Of a stretch of DNA of 64,000 nucleotides, positions 53,861 to 61,592 are shown one piece after another (within the stretch, counting starts at the first letter, position 1; every line of letters begins with the position of its first letter). The stretch comes from Bacteroidales bacterium. Its GTDB lineage: Bacteria; Bacteroidota; Bacteroidia; Bacteroidales; JAADJA01. The position numbers and the translations under genes are program-made. The notes beneath the pieces were generated by a model. That model ran no database searches, was not told the DNA's origin, and saw only the letters and a program-made list of their open reading frames with translations. Where the stretch lies: the NCBI GenBank assembly GCA_021740645.1, contig JAIOZL010000009.1:54771-118770 (forward strand). The letters run 5' to 3'.

Positions 53861-54631
53861 ATGATTTTTACGGATACCCATACACACCTCTATCTGAATG
53901 CCTTTGATGAAGACCGGGGCCTGACCATCAAAAAAGCCATCGATCAGGATGTAAAATACATGCTCCTTCCAAATATTGATAGTGGTTCGGTAGAAGATAT
54001 GCTCAGTTTATGCCGTCAGTTTCCGGAGAATTGTTTCCCGATGATGGGATTACATCCGACTTCAGTGAAGGAAAATTACAGGGAGGAATTGCAAAAGGTA
54101 AAAGAATGTTTTGATAGGGTTAAGTTCATTGCCGTTGGTGAAATCGGCATCGATCTTTACTGGGATAAAGCTTTTGTTAAAGAACAGGAAGAAGCATTCC
54201 GGTTTCAAATTGACCTGGCAATTGAAAAGGATCTTCCCATTGTTATTCATTCGAGAGATTCATTTAATGAAATATTTAACATCCTGAAAGATTACCGGAA
54301 TACAACAATAAAAGGAGTATTTCATTGTTTCACCGGCAGCATTGAACAGGCATACCTGGCTATTGATATGGGATTTTATTTAGGTATCGGTGGGGTTTTG
54401 ACCTTTAAAAATTCCGGGCTGGATAAAGTGGTGGAACAAATAGATATCAAACATTTATTGCTTGAAACCGATTCACCTTTTCTCGCACCTGTGCCGTTCA
54501 GGGGAAAAAGGAATGAAAGTGCTTACATTAACATTATTGCCGGTAAACTGGCAGAAATAAAAAAAACGGATAAAGAAAAAATAGCGGATATCACTACTCA
54601 AAATGCGATCCGGCTTTTTAATTTTGTGTAA
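53861..54631 (+). CDS. tatD: TatD-family metal-dependent deoxyribonuclease
   Basis: The 256-residue cytosolic TIM-barrel hydrolase keeps its metal ligands: THTHL (residues 5-9), VGEIGIDLYW (Glu near 93), IVIHSRDS, GVFHCFTGS and LLETDSPFLAP. TatD enzymes have 3'-5' exonuclease or DNase activity. The asparaginase gene follows with one base between stop and start region, so the two are co-transcribed. Confidence 0.95.
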   Translation: MIFTDTHTHLYLNAFDEDRGLTIKKAIDQDVKYMLLPNIDSGSVEDMLSLCRQFPENCFPMMGLHPTSVKENYREELQKVKECFDRVKFIAVGEIGIDLYWDKAFVKEQEEAFRFQIDLAIEKDLPIVIHSRDSFNEIFNILKDYRNTTIKGVFHCFTGSIEQAYLAIDMGFYLGIGGVLTFKNSGLDKVVEQIDIKHLLLETDSPFLAPVPFRGKRNESAYINIIAGKLAEIKKTDKEKIADITTQNAIRLFNFV

Positions 54632-54632
54632 C

Positions 54633-55661
54633 ATGAACGAACAACCATCAATACTGATACTAAATACCGGAGGCACCATTGGTATGGTAATGGATGCCGA
54701 AACAGGTGCGTTGAAACCCTTTAACTTTGACGACTTGCAGGAACAATTGCCCACCCTGAAGCTGTTTAACTACAAAATAGATCATCATACCTTTGATCCT
54801 TTGATCGACTCAAGCAATATGAATCCTGAAGTATGGAGCGAGATTGTTAGCGTAATTGAAGATAAGTATGAAGATTATGATGGTTTTGTGATCCTTCATG
54901 GCTCCGATACCATGGCTTATACCGCATCCGCCCTAAGCTTTATGTTACAAAACCTGAACAAACCTGTGATTCTTACGGGCTCACAACTACCCCTGGGGAT
55001 GATCCGGACCGATGGCCGCGAAAACCTGCTTACCGCCATTGAAATCGCAGCCGCCAAAGAAGACGATACACCCATCGTAACTGAAGTTTGTATCTATTTC
55101 GAAAATGAACTTTACAGGGGAAACCGCACACATAAATTTAATGCCCAAAATTTTGAAGCATTCCGTTCATTCAACTATCCACCCCTTGCTGTTGCTGGTG
55201 TAACCCTCGAATATAACCTTAACTCCATTCATAAACCGAATTTCAAAAAACTTAAAATTTATAAAAAACTGGATAAAAACGTGGCTGTTTTAAAACTATT
55301 TCCGGGCATTCAGCAAACAGCCCTCCAGCATATTTTAGGCATTCCAGGACTAAAGGCATTGATCCTGGAAACCTATGGTTCAGGAAATGCCCCAACTGAT
55401 CCCTGGTTCATTGGTTTAATACAAAAAGCCATTGAAAAAGGTTTAATAATTCTGAATGTTACCCAATGCCAGGTAGGGAAAGTAGATATGGGAAAATATG
55501 AAACAAGCATCCCTTTAAAAGAAATAGGTGTAATAAGCGGGAATGATATCACAACAGAGGCAGCATTGACAAAGCTGATGCATTTATTGGGAAATACGAA
55601 CGACCTTACAGAGCTAAAAAAATTGCTGTCAAAATCTATTGTTGGAGAAATGTCAGTGTAG
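54633..55661 (+). CDS. ansA: type I asparaginase
   Basis: The ATG at 54633 gives 342 residues, the length of cytosolic type I L-asparaginases. The first catalytic Thr lies in NTGGTIGM (about 10-17) and the second in LHGSDTMAYTAS. TGSQLPLG and the C-terminal domain (LETYGSGNAPTDP) also match. It hydrolyses L-asparagine to aspartate and ammonia; there is no signal peptide. It follows tatD directly, with no promoter space. Confidence 0.95.
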   Translation: MNEQPSILILNTGGTIGMVMDAETGALKPFNFDDLQEQLPTLKLFNYKIDHHTFDPLIDSSNMNPEVWSEIVSVIEDKYEDYDGFVILHGSDTMAYTASALSFMLQNLNKPVILTGSQLPLGMIRTDGRENLLTAIEIAAAKEDDTPIVTEVCIYFENELYRGNRTHKFNAQNFEAFRSFNYPPLAVAGVTLEYNLNSIHKPNFKKLKIYKKLDKNVAVLKLFPGIQQTALQHILGIPGLKALILETYGSGNAPTDPWFIGLIQKAIEKGLIILNVTQCQVGKVDMGKYETSIPLKEIGVISGNDITTEAALTKLMHLLGNTNDLTELKKLLSKSIVGEMSV

Positions 55662-55755
55662 TTTAAAAAAAAGTAACCCACATGTGTTGAGAATAATTTT
55701 TTTTGTACTTTAGCCACCAGTTTTAGCGAGAGTGCGAGAACCTTTGCAACAAAGA

Positions 55756-55845
55756 GGAGAGGTGACCGAGTGGCTGAAGGTGCACGCCTGGAAAGCGTGT
55801 GTTCCGTGTTGAACGGGACCGAGGGTTCGAATCCCTCTCTCTCCG
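55756..55845 (+). tRNA. tRNA-Ser (anticodon GGA)
   Basis: The 90-base cloverleaf has acceptor GGAGAGG/TCTCTCC with discriminator G, a D-arm, anticodon stem CACGC/GCGTG with loop CTGGAAA (anticodon GGA at 55790-55792), a long variable arm typical of Ser, and T-arm GAGGG-TTCGAAT-CCCTC. The 3' CCA is not encoded. A weak promoter (TACTTTAG at 55706-55713) lies upstream. Confidence 0.97.
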
Positions 55846-55909
55846 CTGGCTTAACAATAAATGACATGAATATTAAGTTAAATTAGTTACAAATCAATAA
55901 AACTTAACA

Positions 55910-56737
55910 ATGAAAAAATTAATTGCCTTTTTGACTTTAGCAGGAATGCTAACATTGGGAATTGCAAATTTGGTTTTAGCTCAGGACAATGCGGCCACGC
56001 CTACAACCGTGGCTGGTGATTCTACTGAAATAGTTGCTGATTCTGCTGCACAAGCTGCTGAAGCACCAGCTACCACGATAGCTGAACCTGAAATGGAGGA
56101 AAACAAATCATTCCATCAGATTCTCAAAGAAAAATTTATTCAAGGTAGTCCCGGATTTATGGGGATTGTACTTTTAACTCTTATCCTTGGATTAGCCCTG
56201 GCGATTGAAAGGATCATTTACCTAAACCTATCTACTACAAATACCCAGAAGCTTCTGAATAAAGTGGAAACTTCTTTGGAAAACGGCGGTATTGAAGCAG
56301 CAAAAGAAGTGTGTAAAAACACTAAAGGGCCTGTTGCCGGTATTTTCCTGCAAGGTCTTGATAGGCATAATGAAGGACTTGAAGTAGTAGAAAAATCAAT
56401 TATTTCCTATGGCGGCGTTTTAATGGGCCGTCTCGAAAAAGGATTAAGCTGGGTAGCTTTATTTATTGCCCTGGCTCCTATGCTCGGATTTATGGGAACT
56501 GTAATTGGGATGATCCAGGCATTTGATGACATTGAGGCCATGGGTGACATCTCCCCTACCATTGTTGCCGGTGGTATTAAGGTAGCTCTTTTAACTACAG
56601 TATTTGGTTTGATCGTTGCAATTATTCTGCAAATTTTCTACAATTATATTGTTTCAAAAATTGACAGCCTCGTAAATGATATGGAAGATAGCTCCATCAC
56701 ATTTGTTGACATTCTTGCTAAACATACCAAAAAATAA
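55910..56737 (+). CDS. exbB: ExbB/MotA/TolQ-type proton channel protein
   Basis: The 275-residue protein begins with an apparent signal peptide (1-24, LVLAQD) and an Ala/Thr-rich periplasmic stretch (25-70), then three TM helices. The MotA_TolQ_ExbB motif region is GVLMGRLEKGLSWVALFIALAPMLGFMGTVIGM. With ExbD it forms the proton-driven motor that powers TonB-dependent receptors (or a Tol-type complex). It heads a cluster with a small membrane protein and three ExbD-like proteins. No TonB gene is in the window. Confidence 0.93.
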   Translation: MKKLIAFLTLAGMLTLGIANLVLAQDNAATPTTVAGDSTEIVADSAAQAAEAPATTIAEPEMEENKSFHQILKEKFIQGSPGFMGIVLLTLILGLALAIERIIYLNLSTTNTQKLLNKVETSLENGGIEAAKEVCKNTKGPVAGIFLQGLDRHNEGLEVVEKSIISYGGVLMGRLEKGLSWVALFIALAPMLGFMGTVIGMIQAFDDIEAMGDISPTIVAGGIKVALLTTVFGLIVAIILQIFYNYIVSKIDSLVNDMEDSSITFVDILAKHTKK

Positions 56738-56743
56738 TTTGCC

Positions 56744-57181
56744 ATGGATAAAATAATATTGAACGTTTTTAAAGTCATCACACTTGCACTCATCGCCCTG
56801 GCTGTAATTCTTCAGGCAGTGGTGCTGATTAAAGGTAAAGAAGGACTTGTGGGTAGCAGCGTTCTTGACAATTATATACGTCTGGCGTATGTTGCTACAG
56901 CAATTACGGCTATTCTGGCAATACTCTTTCCCGTACTTTTTATGATCCAAAATCCTAAAAATTTACTTAAGGTATTGGGAGTTCTGGGAGTTTTAGTGGT
57001 ATTAGGATTTATCTGCTATTCTATTGCAGGTAACTCATTCACAATTGTTCAGTTAGAAGAGCTTAAAACTACGGAAAATATAAGTAAATCAGTTGGAGCT
57101 GGATTAATATTTACTTATATTGTGGGTGGTTTAGCCGTTGTTTCTATTATATTTTCCGGTATCGCCGGCTTATTTAAATAA
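56744..57181 (+). CDS. small four-helix membrane protein in the exb operon
   Basis: The 145-residue protein has four predicted TM helices (about 8-28, 45-66, 73-92 and 117-142) and little else. There is no recognised domain. It sits 6 bases after exbB and 12 before the first exbD, so it is certainly co-transcribed and may be an accessory subunit of the motor. Confidence 0.8.
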   Translation: MDKIILNVFKVITLALIALAVILQAVVLIKGKEGLVGSSVLDNYIRLAYVATAITAILAILFPVLFMIQNPKNLLKVLGVLGVLVVLGFICYSIAGNSFTIVQLEELKTTENISKSVGAGLIFTYIVGGLAVVSIIFSGIAGLFK

Positions 57182-57193
57182 AAAGAGATTATT

Positions 57194-57784
57194 ATGGCAA
57201 GACCAGTAAATGAAATAAATGCAGGGTCAATGGCCGACATCGCTTTCCTACTCCTTATCTTTTTCCTGGTAACTACTACCATGGATACAGATACAGGGAT
57301 AACAAGGAAGTTACCTCCCCCTCCACCTGAAGAAATGGAAGACATCAAGGTGAAAGAGAGAAATATCTTTAAGGTGCTGGTGAATAAAAATGACAGGTTA
57401 TTATTAAACGGTAAACCCGGTGATATCAGCATGCTCAAAATAGGGGCAAAAGAATTTTTGCAAAGCGGAAACCTGAATAGTCCGGTAAGCACCCTGGATA
57501 TGCCCGAGAAAAGGGAAGTGGATATTCCATTGCTAGGGGGAACCATTTATATTTCTAAGGGGATTATCTCCTTAAAAAACGACCGGGGTACTTCTTACGA
57601 TATGTATATACAGGTGCAAAATGAATTAGCTGCAGCGATTCGCGAATTAAGGGATGACTTATCTAATCAGTTTTTTCAAATGAACTTTGAACAATTATCG
57701 GATGATGAAAAGATCAAAGCTATCCAAAAAGCTGTCCCTGTGGCCATTTCGGAAGCAGAACCTGAAGATATAGGAGGAAAATAA
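57194..57784 (+). CDS. exbD: ExbD/TolR-like protein, paralogue 1
   Basis: The 196-residue protein has a short cytosolic N-terminus, one TM helix (about 14-34) carrying the proton-path Asp15 (GSMADIAFLLLIFFLVTT), a Pro-rich stretch (PPPPPEE), and a periplasmic domain (about 55-190). It is nearly identical in the TM and C-terminal region to paralogue 3 at 58377 (GTIYISKGIISLKNDRGTSY; AVPVAISEAEPE). It is the third gene of the cluster. Confidence 0.92.
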   Translation: MARPVNEINAGSMADIAFLLLIFFLVTTTMDTDTGITRKLPPPPPEEMEDIKVKERNIFKVLVNKNDRLLLNGKPGDISMLKIGAKEFLQSGNLNSPVSTLDMPEKREVDIPLLGGTIYISKGIISLKNDRGTSYDMYIQVQNELAAAIRELRDDLSNQFFQMNFEQLSDDEKIKAIQKAVPVAISEAEPEDIGGK

Positions 57785-57785
57785 C

Positions 57786-58256
57786 ATGGCAAAATTTAGG
57801 AAAAAAGGTGGTAAAGTTACACCTGGAATATCAACTGCATCTCTTCCCGACATTATTTTTATGTTGCTGTTTTTCTTTATGGTAACTACAACAATGAGGG
57901 AAGCTACTTTGCTCGTTAAAATAAAACCTGCCCAGGCTACGGAAGTGCAAAAGCTGGAGAAAAAATCATTGGTTGACTATATTTATATCGGACCTCCAAT
58001 TAAAAAACAATTGGGTACCGACTCCAGGATTCAACTGAATGATCAATTTGCTACAGACATCAAGGACATTCGCGAGTTTGTGGAATTAGGAAGATCTCAG
58101 CGTGAAGAAGCTGACAGAAAACTCATCACCACTTCCCTGAAAGTTCACAAAGAAACCAAAATGGGTATTGTGACTGACGTTAAACAGGAACTCAGGGAAG
58201 TTGGAGCCTTTAAAATAAATTATTCTACTGCAAAAAAAGCGGTACCGAAAAAATAA
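57786..58256 (+). CDS. exbD: ExbD/TolR-like protein, paralogue 2
   Basis: The 156-residue protein begins with a basic cytosolic N-terminus (MAKFRKKGGKV), then one TM helix (about 21-41) with the conserved Asp (LPDIIFMLLFFFMVTTTM), and a periplasmic domain. It is more distant from paralogues 1 and 3 and lacks their Pro-rich segment. One base separates it from paralogue 1. A terminator follows. Confidence 0.9.
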   Translation: MAKFRKKGGKVTPGISTASLPDIIFMLLFFFMVTTTMREATLLVKIKPAQATEVQKLEKKSLVDYIYIGPPIKKQLGTDSRIQLNDQFATDIKDIREFVELGRSQREEADRKLITTSLKVHKETKMGIVTDVKQELREVGAFKINYSTAKKAVPKK

Positions 58257-58279
58257 TTTATTATAAAACAAAATACTTA

Positions 58280-58313
58280 GGGAGCAGCATTATTCAAGTT
58301 GTTCCCTTTTTTT
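58280..58313 (+). terminator. intrinsic terminator inside the exb cluster
   Basis: GGGAGCAGC (58280-58288) pairs with GTTGTTCCC (58298-58306, with G-U pairs) around a 9-base loop, followed by seven T. It separates the first two exbD genes from the third. Confidence 0.82.
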
Positions 58314-58376
58314 ATGGAATTTTTTTCTTTTGACATCCATTAATTATAATACCACAAAGGTTTAAATTTATTTAAG

Positions 58377-58943
58377 ATGTCAAGACAAGTCAATGAAATT
58401 AATGCAGGATCAATGGCTGATATCGCTTTCCTGCTTCTAATCTTTTTCCTGGTAACAACCACAATGGATATGGATCGTGGAATTTCCCGAATTTTACCTC
58501 CGGTACCAAAAGTCCCGCCTCCTATAATCAATGATAGAAACATTTTAAAAGTCCTTATAAACAAAAATGATAAACTGATGGTTGAAGGAGGAAATATTGA
58601 CTTATCTAAATTAAAAGAGAAAGTGATTAATTTTCTTTTGAATCCGTCTGAATATCCCAACCAATCAGAAAAGAAAGTGATAAACATACCAGGTTTTGGA
58701 AGCATTAAAGTATCTAAAGGGATTATTTCATTGAAAAATGACAGGGGAACGTCCTACGCGGCATATGTATCAGTTCAGGATGAATTAGCTAAAGCTTATA
58801 CCGAACTGAGAAACACCTTCTCACAAAACCATTTTGGAATATCCTATGAAGACCTTACGGACCAGGAAAAGATAAAAGTCGTCCAAAAAGCTATACCTCT
58901 GGCCATTTCGGAAGCCGAACCAGAAAACACAGGACAAAATTAA
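58377..58943 (+). CDS. exbD: ExbD/TolR-like protein, paralogue 3
   Basis: The 188-residue protein shares the N-terminus VNEINAGSMADIAFLLLIFF, a Pro-rich stretch (PPVPKVPPP), and the C-terminal pattern SKGIISLKNDRGTSY and AIPLAISEAEPE with paralogue 1, so it arose by duplication of that gene. It has the conserved TM Asp15. It lies beyond a terminator, 120 bases after paralogue 2, so its expression may be lower or separately controlled. Confidence 0.9.
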   Translation: MSRQVNEINAGSMADIAFLLLIFFLVTTTMDMDRGISRILPPVPKVPPPIINDRNILKVLINKNDKLMVEGGNIDLSKLKEKVINFLLNPSEYPNQSEKKVINIPGFGSIKVSKGIISLKNDRGTSYAAYVSVQDELAKAYTELRNTFSQNHFGISYEDLTDQEKIKVVQKAIPLAISEAEPENTGQN

Positions 58944-58996
58944 TTTGACGAAATTTAGGAAGACTGGTCGTGCAATACTATTTATTTACTGTCGGG

Positions 58997-59926
58997 TTAA
59001 GTATAGGACAACCTCCTGCGATATAGCAGGAAAAGTAAACCCACTGAAATTACAAAACTTAATAGAATAATATACGCATCTTCAGCAGTGCCAAAAGAAT
59101 CAAGATCAGTTGAGATTTTACCAATTTCATACAAATATGCGGCAGTAACTGAAATTCCGTTAAAGACTATATGCAAAATGATCGGAATCCAAAGGTTAGC
59201 ACTCCAGTAATACACGTATCCAAATATAACTCCAATCATCATCCTGGGTAAAAATCCATAAAACTGCAAGTGCAGTGCGCTGAATAAAAAGGCCGATACA
59301 AAAATTGCAATGTGTATATTTTTGGATCCTTCGAGGATCAGTCTTAAAACCACACCCCTAAAAAGCAATTCCTCCCCAATCCCTGCTAAAACTGCTATTA
59401 TTAACATATTAACCATGTAACCCTGAACTGATTTCGAAGCTAAAAAAGCATCCGTTAATTCTTTGGTTTGTTCCTCAGATTCCCTCATCCAATTTTCAAT
59501 ACCACTCAGAAATGAAGGTAATTTCATCATTTCATTTAGCTCAACAAGGTAATTGATGGCAGGAATTGAAGCTACAATTACTAACAATGAGAGTATGAAT
59601 AGCCCTGGATTAAATATACTGTTTAGTTTTAAATAAGAGCCAGCTTTGCCATTATATAAGAAAGCAAACACCAGGGAAGGCAGAACAAAAACTCCCAGTT
59701 GGTTAACCACCTGAAAATATTTAAGCAGGCTGATTGTTTCCGGGTCATTCAGATTACCCAGCTCGCTGAAACGAGTTAGTACTTCAATGCCATAAAATGG
59801 AATGGCTGCTATCAACCCAAAAACCATTGTAACCACAAGAAAACTGGCAATAAGCAAGAGAAGGATCAGTACTTTAAGGTAAAACGGTTTATGCTGTATG
59901 TATGGGAAAAAATTACTCAGTTTCAT
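58997..59926 (-). CDS. CPBP-family intramembrane metalloprotease
   Basis: The 309-residue integral membrane protein has about eight TM helices. The CAAX/Rce1-like (CPBP, Abi) signature is present: GIGEELLFRGVV (EExxxR, metal-binding Glu pair), SALHLQF (His) and HIVFNG (His-x3-Asn). Bacterial members are thought to cleave membrane peptides, and some act in bacteriocin self-immunity; no bacteriocin is seen nearby. It overlaps the HAD gene by 4 bases (ATGA). Confidence 0.9.
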   Translation of the reverse strand: MKLSNFFPYIQHKPFYLKVLILLLLIASFLVVTMVFGLIAAIPFYGIEVLTRFSELGNLNDPETISLLKYFQVVNQLGVFVLPSLVFAFLYNGKAGSYLKLNSIFNPGLFILSLLVIVASIPAINYLVELNEMMKLPSFLSGIENWMRESEEQTKELTDAFLASKSVQGYMVNMLIIAVLAGIGEELLFRGVVLRLILEGSKNIHIAIFVSAFLFSALHLQFYGFLPRMMIGVIFGYVYYWSANLWIPIILHIVFNGISVTAAYLYEIGKISTDLDSFGTAEDAYIILLSFVISVGLLFLLYRRRLSYT

Positions 59927-60576
59927 TTTTTATTTATAATTAAGTGGGTATTTAAAATACCATTAACAAATACATCAGTCAAATCTATAGAAGGTTTTAG
60001 GTGAAATGCCATAATATTTAATCCTTCTGCCGCTTCAATATTTTGCAATGAATCATCAATAAACAATGTTTCTTCGGGCATTAAATTATTTTCGTTTAGA
60101 ATAAGCTCGTAAGGTGATGGATCAGGTTTTCTTAATCCCATTTTAAATGACCAATATGTTTTTTCAAAAAGTGAATTGAAATCGAAGCCAAACTGATTGT
60201 TAAATTTGGGGATATAATAATTATAATGAATGATGTTGGTATTACTCAATAAGAATAGTCGATATTTTTTGGTAAGAGATTTCAATAATCTAATTCTTTC
60301 CGGGGGATAATCTAAAATAATCGTGTTCCATGTGTTGTCCAGCTTTTCATCACTAATCTCGAGCTGAATAAACTTCCGCAACGACTCCCTGAATTGTGCA
60401 TCTGTAATATTTCCCTTTTCAAAATTCTGAAACAAGTTTGACTGCAAAGCCTGTCCGTACATTGTATCAAAATCATCAATACCAATTTCTTTAAAGGCAA
60501 GTTCCACTTTTTTATGGTCTATATTGAGGATAACTCCACCAAAATCGAGAATAATATTTTTAATTTTTGACTCCAT
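59923..60576 (-). CDS. HAD-family hydrolase (subfamily IA)
   Basis: The 217-residue cytosolic phosphatase-like enzyme has motif I ILDFGGVILN (nucleophile Asp), motif II LLSNTN, Lys in FKMGLRKPDPSPYE, and motif IV LFIDDSLQNIEAA. The Gly in the second acidic position of motif I (DxGG) is typical of YihX-like sugar phosphatases. The substrate is not known. It is first in a two-gene operon, coupled to the CPBP protease gene. Confidence 0.92.
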   Translation of the reverse strand: MESKIKNIILDFGGVILNIDHKKVELAFKEIGIDDFDTMYGQALQSNLFQNFEKGNITDAQFRESLRKFIQLEISDEKLDNTWNTIILDYPPERIRLLKSLTKKYRLFLLSNTNIIHYNYYIPKFNNQFGFDFNSLFEKTYWSFKMGLRKPDPSPYELILNENNLMPEETLFIDDSLQNIEAAEGLNIMAFHLKPSIDLTDVFVNGILNTHLIINKK

Positions 60577-60608
60577 AAACCGGTATTCACTAATTTTTAA
60601 AAAATCTC

Positions 60609-60639
60609 TTTGCTATTCATTTTCAAAATTGTAAATTTG
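60609..60639 (+). promoter_or_regulatory. consensus promoter of the CAT-anticodon tRNA
   Basis: TTTG (60609-60612), exactly 19 bases, then TAAATTTG (60632-60639) followed by C. This is the best match to the Bacteroidota consensus in the window. Confidence 0.7.
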
Positions 60640-60710
60640 CACACCATTTTTGAGTGAGCTTGCGACAAAAGTATTTAAATTGCCGGAATTAAAACTTAAA
60701 AAATGAGATC

Positions 60711-60784
60711 GGGCCTATAGCTCAGTTGGTTAGAGCACTTGACTCATAATCAAGTGGTCCCAGGTTCAAGTCCTGGTGGGCCCA
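60711..60784 (+). tRNA. tRNA with CAT anticodon, probably tRNA-Ile2 (lysidine type)
   Basis: The 74-base cloverleaf has acceptor GGGCCTA/TGGGCCC with discriminator A, anticodon stem CTTGA/TCAAG, loop CTCATAA (anticodon CAT at 60745-60747) and T-arm CCAGG-TTCAAGT-CCTGG. CCA is not encoded. A CAT anticodon fits elongator Met or Ile2. The C4-G69 and C5-G68 pairs are the determinants by which TilS chooses tRNA-Ile2 in E. coli, so Ile2 is favoured. Confidence 0.95.
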
Positions 60785-60794
60785 CAATAAATCA

Positions 60795-60820
60795 AGGAGC
60801 AAAGTTATTGCTCCTTTTTT
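60795..60820 (+). terminator. intrinsic terminator of the tRNA
   Basis: GGAGCAA (60796-60802) pairs with TTGCTCC (60808-60814) around a 5-base loop, then six T. Confidence 0.88.
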
Positions 60821-60823
60821 AAT

Positions 60824-61027
60824 ATGGCATACGTATATATTCTTATATCAAAATTCCTGAAAAGGTTTTATGTTGGCCAAACTATTGATCTTGAAAATGG
60901 ATTAATGCAACATGCTGAGAAAGTATTTTCTGAGTCATATACTGCCAAAGCTAATGAATTCTCACAGTTGTTATGGTTTTATAAACCAGAACTTAATACC
61001 TTAAACTACACATCATCTGGATGTTAA
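60824..61027 (+). pseudogene. GIY-YIG endonuclease remnant
   Basis: The 67-codon frame starts as a small GIY-YIG protein (YVYILISKFLKRFYVGQT, then a DLEN-x-L-x-QH motif) but loses similarity after about residue 43 and stops early; intact members are about 80-95 residues. The catalytic Arg of the DLxxRLxxH motif is Gly (DLENGLMQH), and the C-terminal metal-binding Glu is missing. It begins 4 bases after the tRNA terminator, leaving no room for a promoter. It is most likely inactive. Confidence 0.7.
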
Positions 61028-61128
61028 AAAAATAATGTTCTATCACGGGCTTGAATTAAAAAAATCTATAGTTTTACAAATTAATAATACAGTGCAAAAA
61101 TAACGTTTCTCCCAAAGAATATTGAAGG

Positions 61129-61449
61129 ATGCTTTCCTTTTACGACGTAGATATAGAAGTTATTATAATACTTGGAATTGTATATTTATTCCTGGTAGTA
61201 AGTATCGCAAAAATAGGTACTTATAAAAAATGTGGGGGATACAAAGCTTTATTAGTTGCTTTTTTTCTTACGCCTGTCATTGGAATTATTTATGCCTCTG
61301 TATCTCCTCAAAAATCCATACTTAAAATTGTCCATTACAAGTGTGAAACATGCGGTTTGGAATATACCACCAAACATAATTATTGTCCTTCATGTGCGAA
61401 AGAGGGCAAATCTATCAGGCTCGTAAAAAAATCAATGAGAACCTATTAA
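61129..61449 (+). CDS. small membrane protein with C-terminal zinc ribbon
   Basis: The 106-residue protein has two TM helices (about 7-27 and 42-62), then a cytosolic C4 zinc ribbon (CETCGLEY and CPSCAKEG, two CxxC pairs about 14 residues apart) and a basic tail. It looks like other small membrane-anchored zinc-ribbon proteins of unknown role. It is monocistronic as far as seen. Confidence 0.75.
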   Translation: MLSFYDVDIEVIIILGIVYLFLVVSIAKIGTYKKCGGYKALLVAFFLTPVIGIIYASVSPQKSILKIVHYKCETCGLEYTTKHNYCPSCAKEGKSIRLVKKSMRTY

Positions 61450-61504
61450 TTCCTTAGTTTTCACTTAAAATTCTGTTGGGAGAAAAATAACAAGCAATTC
61501 TGAA

Positions 61505-61536
61505 CTTGCATATTAACATTTAATTTTGTATTTTCG
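61505..61536 (+). promoter_or_regulatory. candidate promoter of the dockerin-like secreted protein
   Basis: CTTG (61505-61508), 20 bases, then TATTTTCG (61529-61536). It shares both deviations (CTTG and -TTTCG) with the ackA promoter candidate. Confidence 0.4.
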
Positions 61537-61592
61537 AATCCTTATTCAACTACAATAATCTTAAATCAATTATCTGTTAATTAACTAATCTC

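Noticed and set aside
53698..53907. Frame of 69 codons between the T9SS cargo gene and tatD
   Set aside because: It is made largely of the AATTTACC repeats and overlaps tatD; no protein-like composition.
55373..55867. Minus-strand frame of 164 codons
   Set aside because: It lies antisense to the asparaginase C-terminus and runs through tRNA-Ser, with no protein-family signal.
58997..59926. CPBP/Abi protein as a phage or bacteriocin defence gene
   Set aside because: The family name is suggestive, but no toxin, peptide precursor or other defence gene is nearby.
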